Shown here one piece after another: positions 1-7,009 of a stretch of 9,556 nt of DNA. The position numbers were made by a program, and so were the translations under genes. The number at the start of each line of letters is the position of its first letter. Positions within the stretch are counted from its first letter, which is position 1. A model generated the notes under the pieces. It was given only the letters and a program-made list of their open reading frames with translations, ran no database searches and was not told where the DNA came from. This DNA is from Planctomycetota bacterium (GTDB lineage Bacteria > Planctomycetota > Phycisphaerae > Sedimentisphaerales > Anaerobacaceae): positions 1 through 9,556 of the forward strand of contig JAGLTN010000235.1 of NCBI GenBank assembly GCA_023135255.1. The letters are read 5' to 3'.

Positions 1-2195
1 TTTTTAGTTCTGCTCCAATTTTCAATATCTACCAAAGGCTGATGATTTTGAATACAGTTATCAAAAACCTTTTTTACTTTTTCCACTTCATAAGGTTCCA
101 TAAAATCAAAAGGAGTTTTGCCAAGAAGTTCCCGCGGTTTATACCCAAAGGTATTGAATGCACGTTCAGAACAATATATATATCTGCAATTTTTATCAAT
201 TTCCCATACTAAATCAGAAGTGTTGAGAGCAATGTCTCTAAACCGCGCCTCTGATTTTTCAAGTGCCTGCTTAGATTTCTGTTTTGCGTTTTCAAGCTCT
301 ATCATATGCAAAGCACAGGCGATATCTTCAGCAAAGCTTTTGAAAAGCTCAAGTTCTTGTTCGTCCTCAGAATGATCTTTCGCCATTGAAACAGTAATTA
401 CGCCATAAATTCTATCATCATATTCGAGCCTAACCGCTAAGACTTTACTTTCTTCATAAAACTCGACAAAAGGACAATCACTGTATTGGGAAGTCATTTT
501 CTCAATATAAAGTACATCACTTTGGTTAAGAGCAAGTGCAAAACAGTCGGTTTTCTTCCCTTTTTTGAGGTCATCGACAAATTTATTGAAAAGTCCACCA
601 ATACCAGCTTCGGCGGCAGTAACAAATTGCTGGTCTTCGGTTGTCAGAACAATCCATACGCTTTGGTACCCCCTGGCAGTGATCAGAGAATCGCAAATAC
701 CATGGATAAGTTTATCAACATTTTTTTCTCCGATAACGAGTTGATTGATATCTCTAATTGCGTATAAGATGGCATTAAGATGTTTTATCCTTTCTTCAGC
801 AAGTTTTCTTTCTGTAATGTCACAGACACTTAATCGAACACCCTGCGAAAGCCCCTTATCATCATAAATTGGCTGCCATGAAACTTCAGCCCATATCATT
901 ACATCATCTTTACGACGTAGTCTAAATTGCATTCCGCTACCAGTACTACCCTTTAATGCCGTTTGAAGCATTTTTTTAGTCTTTCTTGCGTCATCAGGAT
1001 GGACGATATCAACAGGGAAATTTTTTATTTGCATAATCTCTTCAATGCTGTAACCGGTTACCCTTGTAACAGCAGGGTTCGTCCATAAAATTTTCCCGTT
1101 GGGACTTATCCACAGCTCCCAGAAATAAGTATAATCGGCAATGGCGCGGAAACACTGCTCACTCATTCTAAGTGCAAGTTCTGCACGGGACCTCTCGGAT
1201 TCTTCCAGTCGAAGCTGAGAAGTCCTTACTTTGACTTTTTTCTTCAGATAAGTTGACCAGACAATTGTCAAAGTTAAAAGAGCTAAAAGTATAAAAAGTA
1301 CTATGGCAGCATATTTAACTACGGTTTTAACAGAAAACCTCGAAGGTTCGAGTACACCAAGCCATTTATCATAAATCTGCTGATATTGCCCTGTTTGTCT
1401 CAGTATCTCCAGACTTTCTGAAACTTTTGCTATTAATTCTGTATTTCCTTTTGGTGCCGCGTAACAATAATTCCTTGTTTCAATCGCCACTCCTGCAGTT
1501 ACAATATTTGTAAGTTCAAGTTTTCGAATCCAATAAAGCCCGGCATTTTTGGCAAGTAAGGCACACCGGCCTTTACCGCTTGCGAGAGTCCTAACCACAT
1601 CCGCGGGTGTTTCTTTGATGATAAGGTTGTCTGTTATTTTGTTTTCAATAACATAATCGTGCATGACATCGCCATTTTGAACAATAATGGTTTTGTCTTT
1701 TAATTCTTTCGAAGATTTTATTAAAGGCTCACCTTTACGTATGAAAATCGTGAAGTGTACGATTTTATGAGGTGTTGAAAAATCAAATACCTTTGCTCTT
1801 TCTTCGGAATAAAACAACCCCTGAAGTAAATCTATTTCGCCGACTTGAGCCTTGCTTCTGATATAGCTCCATTTATCGAGTTTGATATCAACATTGACCT
1901 GCATAATTCGTTCGATAGCCTTTGTCAGTTCAACATTGTAACCAGTAGGATTTCCTTTTTTATCTAAAAATTCATAGGGCGGATAACTGTAATCGCCCCC
2001 CACGACTATTGTTTGGGGTTTTAACAGGGCATTACTGTCAGAGAGAACCAGATTAGGCAAGATAAGTGTCAGCAGAATAAGAAATGCTAAATTTGTTTGC
2101 AAGCTGCTTAGATATCTGGAAAATAAAACATGAGTCCCTCCTATCAGCTTTTCCCGACCTGCAAAGAAATCCAAATGTAAAATTCTTCCGCTCAT
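1..2195 (-). CDS. Membrane sensor, SBP_bac_3-TM-PAS-GAF-PAS, probably a histidine kinase; 3' end outside window
   Basis: One uninterrupted frame of 731 codons runs off the left edge. It has a hydrophobic signal or membrane segment (about 35-52), a periplasmic family-3 solute-binding domain (about 62-282, with GGDYSYPPYEF near 66-76 and a GxYxxIYxKW-like end, GQYQQIYDKWLG, near 269-280), and a transmembrane helix (about 291-314). A charged linker (about 318-345) follows, then a PAS domain with its PAC tail (about 346-470, HPDD at 399-402, DITERK at 459-464), a GAF-like domain (about 480-635) and a second PAS domain (from about 645). In this architecture a small ligand bound in the periplasm signals to cytoplasmic PAS/GAF modules. 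The output domain is not visible: histidine kinase is likeliest, but a diguanylate cyclase is possible. The start is ATG at 2195 with GGAG at 2206-2209. This gives an unusually long 34-residue region before the hydrophobic core (see findings). It follows rfbD by 194 bases on the same strand. Confidence 0.88.
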   Translation of the reverse strand, partial: MSGRILHLDFFAGREKLIGGTHVLFSRYLSSLQTNLAFLILLTLILPNLVLSDSNALLKPQTIVVGGDYSYPPYEFLDKKGNPTGYNVELTKAIERIMQVNVDIKLDKWSYIRSKAQVGEIDLLQGLFYSEERAKVFDFSTPHKIVHFTIFIRKGEPLIKSSKELKDKTIIVQNGDVMHDYVIENKITDNLIIKETPADVVRTLASGKGRCALLAKNAGLYWIRKLELTNIVTAGVAIETRNYCYAAPKGNTELIAKVSESLEILRQTGQYQQIYDKWLGVLEPSRFSVKTVVKYAAIVLFILLALLTLTIVWSTYLKKKVKVRTSQLRLEESERSRAELALRMSEQCFRAIADYTYFWELWISPNGKILWTNPAVTRVTGYSIEEIMQIKNFPVDIVHPDDARKTKKMLQTALKGSTGSGMQFRLRRKDDVMIWAEVSWQPIYDDKGLSQGVRLSVCDITERKLAEERIKHLNAILYAIRDINQLVIGEKNVDKLIHGICDSLITARGYQSVWIVLTTEDQQFVTAAEAGIGGLFNKFVDDLKKGKKTDCFALALNQSDVLYIEKMTSQYSDCPFVEFYEESKVLAVRLEYDDRIYGVITVSMAKDHSEDEQELELFKSFAEDIACALHMIELENAKQKSKQALEKSEARFRDIALNTSDLVWEIDKNCRYIYCSERAFNTFGYKPRELLGKTPFDFMEPYEVEKVKKVFDNCIQNHQPLVDIENWSRTK

Positions 2196-2225
2196 CAACA
2201 ATATACTCCAATTTGTTCAAACATC

Positions 2226-2258
2226 TAACGAGCTATCGTTAATTCCACTTTACGGTGG
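2226..2258 (-). repeat. Two adjacent short inverted repeats upstream of the sensor gene
   Basis: TAACGA-GCTA-TCGTTA (2226-2241) is a 6-bp inverted repeat with a 4-base loop. CCAC-TTTACG-GTGG (2245-2258) is a 4-bp inverted repeat three bases away. They lie about 30 to 65 bases before the sensor's ATG at 2195, where an operator or leader hairpins would be expected. Both stems are short and there is no T tract after them in either direction, so they are not convincing terminators. The function is unknown. Confidence 0.4.
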
Positions 2259-2389
2259 CTTATTTTATCAGCTTTGCCTCAGAAATAAAACATTAAAATA
2301 CGTTTTATTAGAGTATAAACTTTAAATAACAGGGATTTTGGCAGTTAATTCGACCAATGTTAAGGTAATAATCGAGGGGAATTGTTTTT

Positions 2390-3238
2390 CTACGATTTCA
2401 GTTGAGCGAGAAAGCTGGTTAGCTGATCCTGCCAGGTTGGGATATTTATTGCCGACAAGGACTTAATTTTATCACAATTGAATCTGCTGTTTAAAGGCCT
2501 ATCAGCTGGACTATTAAAATCTGCGGTTTTGCAAGGCGATAGATCGACTTGGATTTTAAGATAGTCAAAAATAAATTGTGCCATCTGGTAACGACTGACG
2601 AAACCATCGGCAGCGAGATGGAAAAGACCTTTAGGTTTCTGTTTTGCAAGCTGCAATAAAATCTTCGCTGCTTCTGTGGTTGCTGTAGGAGAGCCGATCT
2701 GGTCGTCAACGACTTTTACATTTTTTATATTTGCCGCCCTCTCGATGACTTTTTTGACAAAATTATTACCAGCATGGCCAAAAGTCCATTGAATACGAAC
2801 AATACAGTAATCACAACGACTGTCTATGACAGCCTGCTCGCCGGCAAGTTTCGATCTGCCATAAGCATTTATAGGGTTGGGAGCATCTGTTTCTTTATAT
2901 GGCTCAGAGCTTTGACCATCAAAGACAAAATCGGTGCTGATATGAATAAGGTATTTGTTGTTTTTTCTTATCATTTCAGCGAGTTCTGCGACTGCTTGTG
3001 CGTTTATTTTACAGGCAAGGTCGTACTGGCTTTCTGCAAGGTCAACATTTGTATATGCAGCGCAATTGATTATGATATCAGCTGAGTCAACCGCTTTTTT
3101 AATATCTTCGTCAACAGTTATATCCCACTGCGGCAAATCAAAGACAGTGACATCTAAATTGTTTTTTGTGCACAGGCCGGCAATGTCGGTTCCAAGCATC
3201 CCGTTGCCACCTAAAAGAGCGATTTTCTCCTTAGCCAT
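2390..3238 (-). CDS. rfbD: dTDP-4-dehydrorhamnose reductase (RmlD/RfbD)
   Basis: A 282-residue cytoplasmic short-chain dehydrogenase of normal length for RmlD, which reduces dTDP-4-keto-L-rhamnose to dTDP-L-rhamnose with NAD(P)H. Visible hallmarks are the glycine-rich nucleotide loop GGNGMLG (10-16), the family stretch NCAAYTNVDLAE (58-69), the STDFVFDG segment carrying the catalytic Thr (101-108), and the YGRSK active-site motif with Tyr126 and Lys130. The start ATG overlaps the last 8 bases of rfbC (ATGGCTAA). Only AAGG stands directly in front of it, so translational coupling to rfbC is likely. The next in-frame ATG falls inside the glycine loop and would destroy it, which fixes the start. 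No clear terminator follows, so read-through into the sensor gene 194 bases downstream cannot be excluded. Confidence 0.93.
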   Translation of the reverse strand: MAKEKIALLGGNGMLGTDIAGLCTKNNLDVTVFDLPQWDITVDEDIKKAVDSADIIINCAAYTNVDLAESQYDLACKINAQAVAELAEMIRKNNKYLIHISTDFVFDGQSSEPYKETDAPNPINAYGRSKLAGEQAVIDSRCDYCIVRIQWTFGHAGNNFVKKVIERAANIKNVKVVDDQIGSPTATTEAAKILLQLAKQKPKGLFHLAADGFVSRYQMAQFIFDYLKIQVDLSPCKTADFNSPADRPLNSRFNCDKIKSLSAINIPTWQDQLTSFLAQLKS

Positions 3239-3758
3239 CCTTGCATGTCCAATCGTAAGCTATATCATTATCATGCGGATGAGTTCTGAATTCGTCAGGT
3301 TCATTGTAGTTATACATTTCAGAGACGATGTTTATAATATAAGCTTCCCTCTGTCCTATGCACATCCAGCCATGCTGAATTCCCGGAGGGATCCTTAAAA
3401 CACCTGGACAATGCTCACCAAGATAAAGTTCGTTTACAACGTTGAAAGTAGGTGAATCTTTTCGATGGTCACAAAGAGCAATTTTGACAGTACCTTTTAT
3501 AACGCAAAAATGATCAGTTTGTTTTTTATGATAGTGCCAGGCTTTCACGACACCGGGGTATGTGGTAGTAAAATATACCTGCCCAAATTTTTCAAACCAT
3601 CGGTCATCAGCCCGCATAATTTCGCCGAGTCTTCCCCTTTCGTCAGGCAGAACTTTGGCATGTCTCACTTCAACGCCTTCGATAAGGCTTCGGCTGCCTC
3701 TTACAATTATATTGTCATCCACAAAAACGGTTTTAAGCTCGGCAACTTTCTTAGTCAT
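3231..3758 (-). CDS. rfbC: dTDP-4-dehydrorhamnose 3,5-epimerase family cupin (divergent RmlC)
   Basis: A 175-residue cupin of the RmlC family, which epimerises dTDP-4-keto-6-deoxyglucose at C3 and C5. It keeps DERG (39-42), the WHYH segment whose His75 matches the catalytic base His, a KG-turn then CDHRKDSPTF (96-105), IPPGIQHGW (123-131), tyrosines at 149 and 151, and a C-terminal Asp-rich NDIAYDW (164-170). The canonical RGLHYQ...QxKLV segment is replaced by KAWHYHKKQTDHF, so the usual Arg and the second catalytic Lys are not conserved by my hand alignment. This marks a divergent subfamily; position between rfbB and rfbD argues that it still acts on the 4-keto sugar. The start ATG has GGGAG seven bases upstream. 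The gene lies 84 bases after rfbB and overlaps rfbD by 8 bases. Confidence 0.85.
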   Translation of the reverse strand: MTKKVAELKTVFVDDNIIVRGSRSLIEGVEVRHAKVLPDERGRLGEIMRADDRWFEKFGQVYFTTTYPGVVKAWHYHKKQTDHFCVIKGTVKIALCDHRKDSPTFNVVNELYLGEHCPGVLRIPPGIQHGWMCIGQREAYIINIVSEMYNYNEPDEFRTHPHDNDIAYDWTCKDG

Positions 3759-3788
3759 TTACGGACTCCCGTTCAAATAATTTATTGA

Positions 3789-3820
3789 TTTTAATAATAG
3801 CAATTTTAATAAGCAATTTT
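3789..3820. repeat. Two-copy imperfect AT-rich tandem repeat in the rfbB-rfbC spacer
   Basis: TTTTAATAATAGCAA (3789-3803) is followed directly by TTTTAATAAGCAA (3804-3816) and a further TTTT. The copies differ by a 2-base indel. The repeat occupies much of the 84-base gap between rfbB and rfbC. It could be simple AT-rich drift, and no function is claimed. Confidence 0.45.
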
Positions 3821-3842
3821 CTGTTGTCAATTGTCTTTTGAT

Positions 3843-4862
3843 TTATTGCCTTGCATCATACATCTGCTGATAATATTTCTGATAGTCACCTGAAACAATA
3901 TTTTCGAGCCATTTTGTGTTTTCGAGATACCAGTCAATTGTCTTTATAATACCCTGCTCAAAAGTAACTGAAGGCTTCCACCCTAACTCCGTGATAATCT
4001 TTGTTGCATCAATAGCGTAACGCCGGTCATGGCCGGGACGGTCTTTTACATGTTTTATCAGAGATTTGGGTTTTCCAAGCCTTTTAAGTATTATATCTAC
4101 AACTTCGAGGTTTGACTTTTCATTACAACCACCAATGTTATAAATCTGCCCTGGTTCTGCATCGGTAAGGACTTTCCATATCGCGGTACAATGGTCGTAA
4201 ACATAAAGCCAATCTCTGACATAAAGCCCATCGCCATAGACAGGAAGTTCCTTATCATTTAACGCATTATTTATCATAAGAGGTATCATTTTTTCCGGAA
4301 ACTGATATTGTCCATAGTTGTTTGAACAGCGGGTAATGTTGTATTTAAGTCCCCAGGTATGCCCAAATGCTTTTACCAGGTGGTCCGAAGCCGCTTTACT
4401 TGCCGAATAAGGTGAGTTTGGGCTGATTGGAGTATCTTCAGTAAATTGTCCGCCGGATAATTCGAGTGAGCCATAAACTTCATCGGTCGATATCTGGACA
4501 AAACGTTCGATGTCCCTGTCACGGGCAGCTTCGAGCAAAGTCAGGGTTCCGTTAACATTAGTATCAATAAATATCTTCGGCCCTGTGATCGAACGGTCAA
4601 CATGACTTTCTGCTGCGAAGTTTACGATCGCCTCTATTTTATATTCATCCATAATATCGCAGACTAACTTGCTGTCACAGATGTCGCCTTTGATAAACTT
4701 ATAATTGGGATTGTCCGCAAATGAGGATAGGTTCTCTAAGTTTCCGGCATAAGTAAGCTTGTCAAGATTGACCAGAAAACAATCGTGATACTCAGAGAGC
4801 ACCATTTGTACAAAATTGCTGCCAATAAACCCCGCTCCACCAGTAACTAATATTTTTTTCAC
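3843..4862 (-). CDS. rfbB: dTDP-glucose 4,6-dehydratase (RmlB/RfbB)
   Basis: A 339-residue extended short-chain dehydrogenase that converts dTDP-D-glucose to dTDP-4-keto-6-deoxy-D-glucose using bound NAD, the committed step towards dTDP-rhamnose and related sugars. Visible features are the Rossmann loop GGAGFIG (8-14), LDKLTYAGN (33-41), FAAESHVDRS (82-91), the catalytic Thr-Asp-Glu in STDEVYG (125-131), the YSASK motif with Tyr152 and Lys156, and CSNNYGQYQFPEK (169-181). The length is normal for the family. I chose GTG at 4862 because GAGAGG stands five bases before it and the protein then begins KKILVTGG as family members do; a TTG seven codons upstream (4883) has no better ribosome site. 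rfbC follows after 84 bases, consistent with an rfbB-rfbC-rfbD operon. rfbA is absent from the window. Confidence 0.95.
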   Translation of the reverse strand: MKKILVTGGAGFIGSNFVQMVLSEYHDCFLVNLDKLTYAGNLENLSSFADNPNYKFIKGDICDSKLVCDIMDEYKIEAIVNFAAESHVDRSITGPKIFIDTNVNGTLTLLEAARDRDIERFVQISTDEVYGSLELSGGQFTEDTPISPNSPYSASKAASDHLVKAFGHTWGLKYNITRCSNNYGQYQFPEKMIPLMINNALNDKELPVYGDGLYVRDWLYVYDHCTAIWKVLTDAEPGQIYNIGGCNEKSNLEVVDIILKRLGKPKSLIKHVKDRPGHDRRYAIDATKIITELGWKPSVTFEQGIIKTIDWYLENTKWLENIVSGDYQKYYQQMYDARQ

Positions 4863-4867
4863 GTCAG

Positions 4868-4873
4868 CCTCTC
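4868..4873 (-). promoter_or_regulatory. Shine-Dalgarno site that fixes the rfbB start
   Basis: GAGAGG on the minus strand, five bases before GTG at 4862. It supports the GTG start over the TTG at 4883. Confidence 0.7.
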
Positions 4874-4908
4874 GAAAAAACAATTATAATATCCGTATCC
4901 AACTGGTC

Positions 4909-4935
4909 ATTATACTAAAGATACGAGTATTTCAA
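4909..4935 (-). promoter_or_regulatory. Candidate sigma-70 type promoter for the rfbBCD operon
   Basis: On the minus strand TTGAAA (4930-4935) and a perfect TATAAT (4909-4914) are separated by 15 bases, about 40 bases upstream of the rfbB GTG. The spacer is two bases shorter than ideal, and in AT-rich DNA a TATAAT is not rare. The position in the 205-base gap after the TPR gene is sensible for an operon promoter. Confidence 0.4.
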
Positions 4936-5067
4936 AGTTAAATCAAGATAAGGCCATTTAATTTTAATATCTAATTATTCGGGACTTTATATTGAATAAA
5001 CGGCACAAAAGATTGGTGAAATGATCAGGCTTTCAGATAAAAGGTAATAGCCTTTAAAAATGCTGTA

Positions 5068-6846
5068 TTAACATTTTTTGCCTACTAATATTTGCAGTTG
5101 CTGAGCCACTGTAGTGAATAATTCATCCCAGTCTCCACGTTCCTTTTGCCTAAACAGCCTCATCGTCGGATACCAGGGGCTATCCTGCCGGTCAAGCATC
5201 CATCGCCAATCCGGTGCAAACGGGATGAGCGCCCAGACAGGTTTTCCCATAGCACCTGCAAGATGGAGCACGGATGTATCAACCGAAATAACCAAATCCA
5301 TATTTTCAATGGCAGCGGCAGTATCAGTAAAATCTTCAAATTCTTCTGAGAGGCAGCTTATCTCCATATCCGTTGCCAATTCGGTTAGCTGCCTAGAAAC
5401 CTCTTTTTGCAACCCATACAGTTTTACACCTTCGATTTTCGTTAAGGGAGCAAAATGCTTCAGTGGGCATGAGCGGTTGTGGTCGTTACCATGCCGAGCG
5501 TCGCCTGACCACACCAGACCAACTTTAAAAGATTTGCTGTCAAGTTTGTTACGCCAATACTCGGTTTTGGCGTGTTCAGCACAAAGATAAGGCACCTTAC
5601 AGGGAATATTTTCCAGAGTGGTCCCAAATAGCCTGGGCATATCTAAAGTTGGGATATGAATATCGAAATTTACGTCAGGAGGTGTTGAGTCTGAAGATGC
5701 CTGGACAAATTCGTCGGCTCCCTCGATTTGCTTGAAAAGTTCGTATAAAGGTTTTTCCATTTCTAATATCACAGTCCCGCCTAACTGTTTGACCATGGGC
5801 AAATACCTGACAAATTGGATATTATCGCCGAAGCCCTGCTCATGGTGGACAAGGAGTCTTTTTCCTGCAAACGAAGAGCCGTCCCAATATGGCTGATCGT
5901 AGTGATGTGGATACGTAACGATCTCCGCCTCCGGTTTATGCCGCCATTGATACTGATCCCATCCCTTAGAAAAATCTCCTGTCAGCAAATATGAAATAGC
6001 CAGATTCCAATGGGCTTTTGCGTAATCGGGATCGATCTGGATCGCTTTTTGGTATAGTTGAATTGCCTGGGTACATTGATTCTGCTTTAGCAGGCAGTTG
6101 CCCAAATTGTAATATGCATCGAGATATTCGGAATTTAGGCTAATCGCTTTTTGGAAATTAGCCATTGCCTCGGCATGCTGGCCAATTCCATTTAGGGCAA
6201 CTCCAAGATTGGAGTATGCCTCGACATAATTCGAGTCAAGTTCCAGTGCTTTTTTACAATTTTCCACAGCCTGATTATATCGCTGCTGCTGATTAAAGAT
6301 AACACCAATGTGATTGTAGGGCTCGGCAAAATCCGGTTCCAGGCAAATTGCCTGACGATAACTTTCAATCGCCTCGCTGAAATTATCCTGCTGTTGGAGC
6401 GAATACCCCATCAGATTATATACCTGGCTTGAGCCTCCAAAAAGTGAAATAATCTGGTTGCATTTTTCAACAGCCTCGCCAAAATTACCACTCGACTGAA
6501 AGGCAATAGCCAGATTCAGATATGCCTCTGCGTAATCAGGATTAAGCGATATTGCCTTTTTGTAAGAGGAGATTGCCTTGTCAGTTTCACCAATGGCCTC
6601 AAAGACAAGACCCTGTGTATTGCGGAATTGCGGATTCTGAGGATTGGACGCAATTGCCTGGGCGATCCGATCAGTTGCTATATCGTTTTGGCCCATCTGA
6701 TGAGCAACTATCCCGAGTGAATGCAATGCGATCGGATGGTCAGGATTCTTTTCTATGACCTGGCTGTACAATCGCTCAGCTTTTTGCAGGCTGCCTGCCT
6801 GATGGCTCTGAATAGCTACCTTTAGAATTTCACTTACATCGTTCAT
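5068..6846 (-). CDS. TPR-repeat protein with C-terminal GT9/GT41-like glycosyltransferase domain
   Basis: A 592-residue soluble protein with no signal peptide or membrane segment. Residues 5-310 are about eight to nine TPR units on an exact 34-residue period (starts near 5, 39, 73, 107, 141, 175, 209, 243 and a last degenerate unit at 277), which usually form a protein-binding solenoid. The C-terminal half resembles the GT-B fold of GT9 and O-GlcNAc-transferase-like enzymes: HHEQGFGDN (334-342), VGLVWSGDARHGNDHNRS (442-458), DLVISVDTSVLHLAGAMGKP (517-536) in the presumed nucleotide-sugar site, and FAPDWRWMLDR (543-553). Caulobacter FlmG has a comparable TPR-plus-GT layout and glycosylates flagellin. 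Here the gene lies between flagellin and rfbBCD, so flagellin or another surface protein is a reasonable inferred target. An in-frame TAA directly precedes the ATG at 6846, and I see no Shine-Dalgarno site. Confidence 0.9.
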   Translation of the reverse strand: MNDVSEILKVAIQSHQAGSLQKAERLYSQVIEKNPDHPIALHSLGIVAHQMGQNDIATDRIAQAIASNPQNPQFRNTQGLVFEAIGETDKAISSYKKAISLNPDYAEAYLNLAIAFQSSGNFGEAVEKCNQIISLFGGSSQVYNLMGYSLQQQDNFSEAIESYRQAICLEPDFAEPYNHIGVIFNQQQRYNQAVENCKKALELDSNYVEAYSNLGVALNGIGQHAEAMANFQKAISLNSEYLDAYYNLGNCLLKQNQCTQAIQLYQKAIQIDPDYAKAHWNLAISYLLTGDFSKGWDQYQWRHKPEAEIVTYPHHYDQPYWDGSSFAGKRLLVHHEQGFGDNIQFVRYLPMVKQLGGTVILEMEKPLYELFKQIEGADEFVQASSDSTPPDVNFDIHIPTLDMPRLFGTTLENIPCKVPYLCAEHAKTEYWRNKLDSKSFKVGLVWSGDARHGNDHNRSCPLKHFAPLTKIEGVKLYGLQKEVSRQLTELATDMEISCLSEEFEDFTDTAAAIENMDLVISVDTSVLHLAGAMGKPVWALIPFAPDWRWMLDRQDSPWYPTMRLFRQKERGDWDELFTTVAQQLQILVGKKC

Positions 6847-6850
6847 TTAC

Positions 6851-6880
6851 AGTATAATCGGCCAAATTGTGGAAAAACAA
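6851..6880 (-). promoter_or_regulatory. Candidate promoter of the TPR-glycosyltransferase gene, predicting a leaderless transcript
   Basis: On the minus strand TTGTTT (6875-6880), an 18-base spacer and TATACT (6851-6856) precede the ATG at 6846. Transcription six to seven bases after the -10 box would start at or beside the ATG itself. The -35 match is weak. The overlapping GCCGATTA also resembles a sigma-28 -10 element but lacks a matching -35 at 11 bases. Confidence 0.4.
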
Positions 6881-6944
6881 GAGAAATAGCTTAATTTCGG
6901 AAGAATTCAATAACCGGTCAGTTGCTTCTGCCAGCTATATATAC

Positions 6945-6981
6945 AAAAAAGATGGCTGAGACAAATGCCTCAGCCATCTTT
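6945..6981 (-). terminator. Rho-independent terminator of the flagellin gene
   Basis: A perfect 13-bp inverted repeat (arms 6948-6960 and 6969-6981, core GATGGCTGAG / CTCAGCCATC) encloses an 8-base loop. On the minus strand it is followed by an uninterrupted six-T run (6945-6950). It starts 28 bases after the flagellin stop codon. The plus-strand side has only three Ts, so it works mainly in the flagellin direction. It separates flagellin from the downstream TPR gene. Confidence 0.93.
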
Positions 6982-7009
6982 AAAATCATGTGAAATCCGC
7001 TATATTAAA

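Noticed and set aside
118..767. Two plus-strand open frames (118-375 and 486-767)
   Set aside because: They lie opposite a continuous minus-strand frame with clear PAS and GAF domains and have no recognisable protein features, so they are antisense shadows.
1873..1880. CTCGATAA on the minus strand, identical to the fliS -10 box
   Set aside because: It is inside the sensor coding region and the 8 bases located 11 bases upstream do not resemble TTAAGTkT.
2300..2331. TAAAGTTT on the minus strand upstream of the sensor gene, a perfect sigma-28 -35 match
   Set aside because: No GCCGATAA-like element occurs 10 to 13 bases downstream; in AT-rich DNA the -35 alone is not informative.
2491..2709. 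72-residue minus-strand open frame inside rfbD
   Set aside because: It is fully nested in a different frame of rfbD, with no ribosome site or recognisable content.
3678..3685. TCGATAA box on the plus strand
   Set aside because: It is antisense inside rfbC, has no matching -35 at the required spacing and no gene downstream on the plus strand.
5038..5057. Possible terminator after the TPR gene (AAAGG-N6-CCTTT)
   Set aside because: The stem is only 5 bp and AT-rich, and the following T run is only four bases, partly within the stem, so it is too weak to call.
5114..5590. 158-residue plus-strand open frame
   Set aside because: It is antisense to the highly conserved transferase domain of the TPR protein; its sequence is low in family features and Cys/Ser-rich, as expected of a shadow.
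6901..6944. Possible sigma-54 promoter (TGGCA motif) before the TPR gene
   Set aside because: No TTGC-type -12 element is present at the required spacing.
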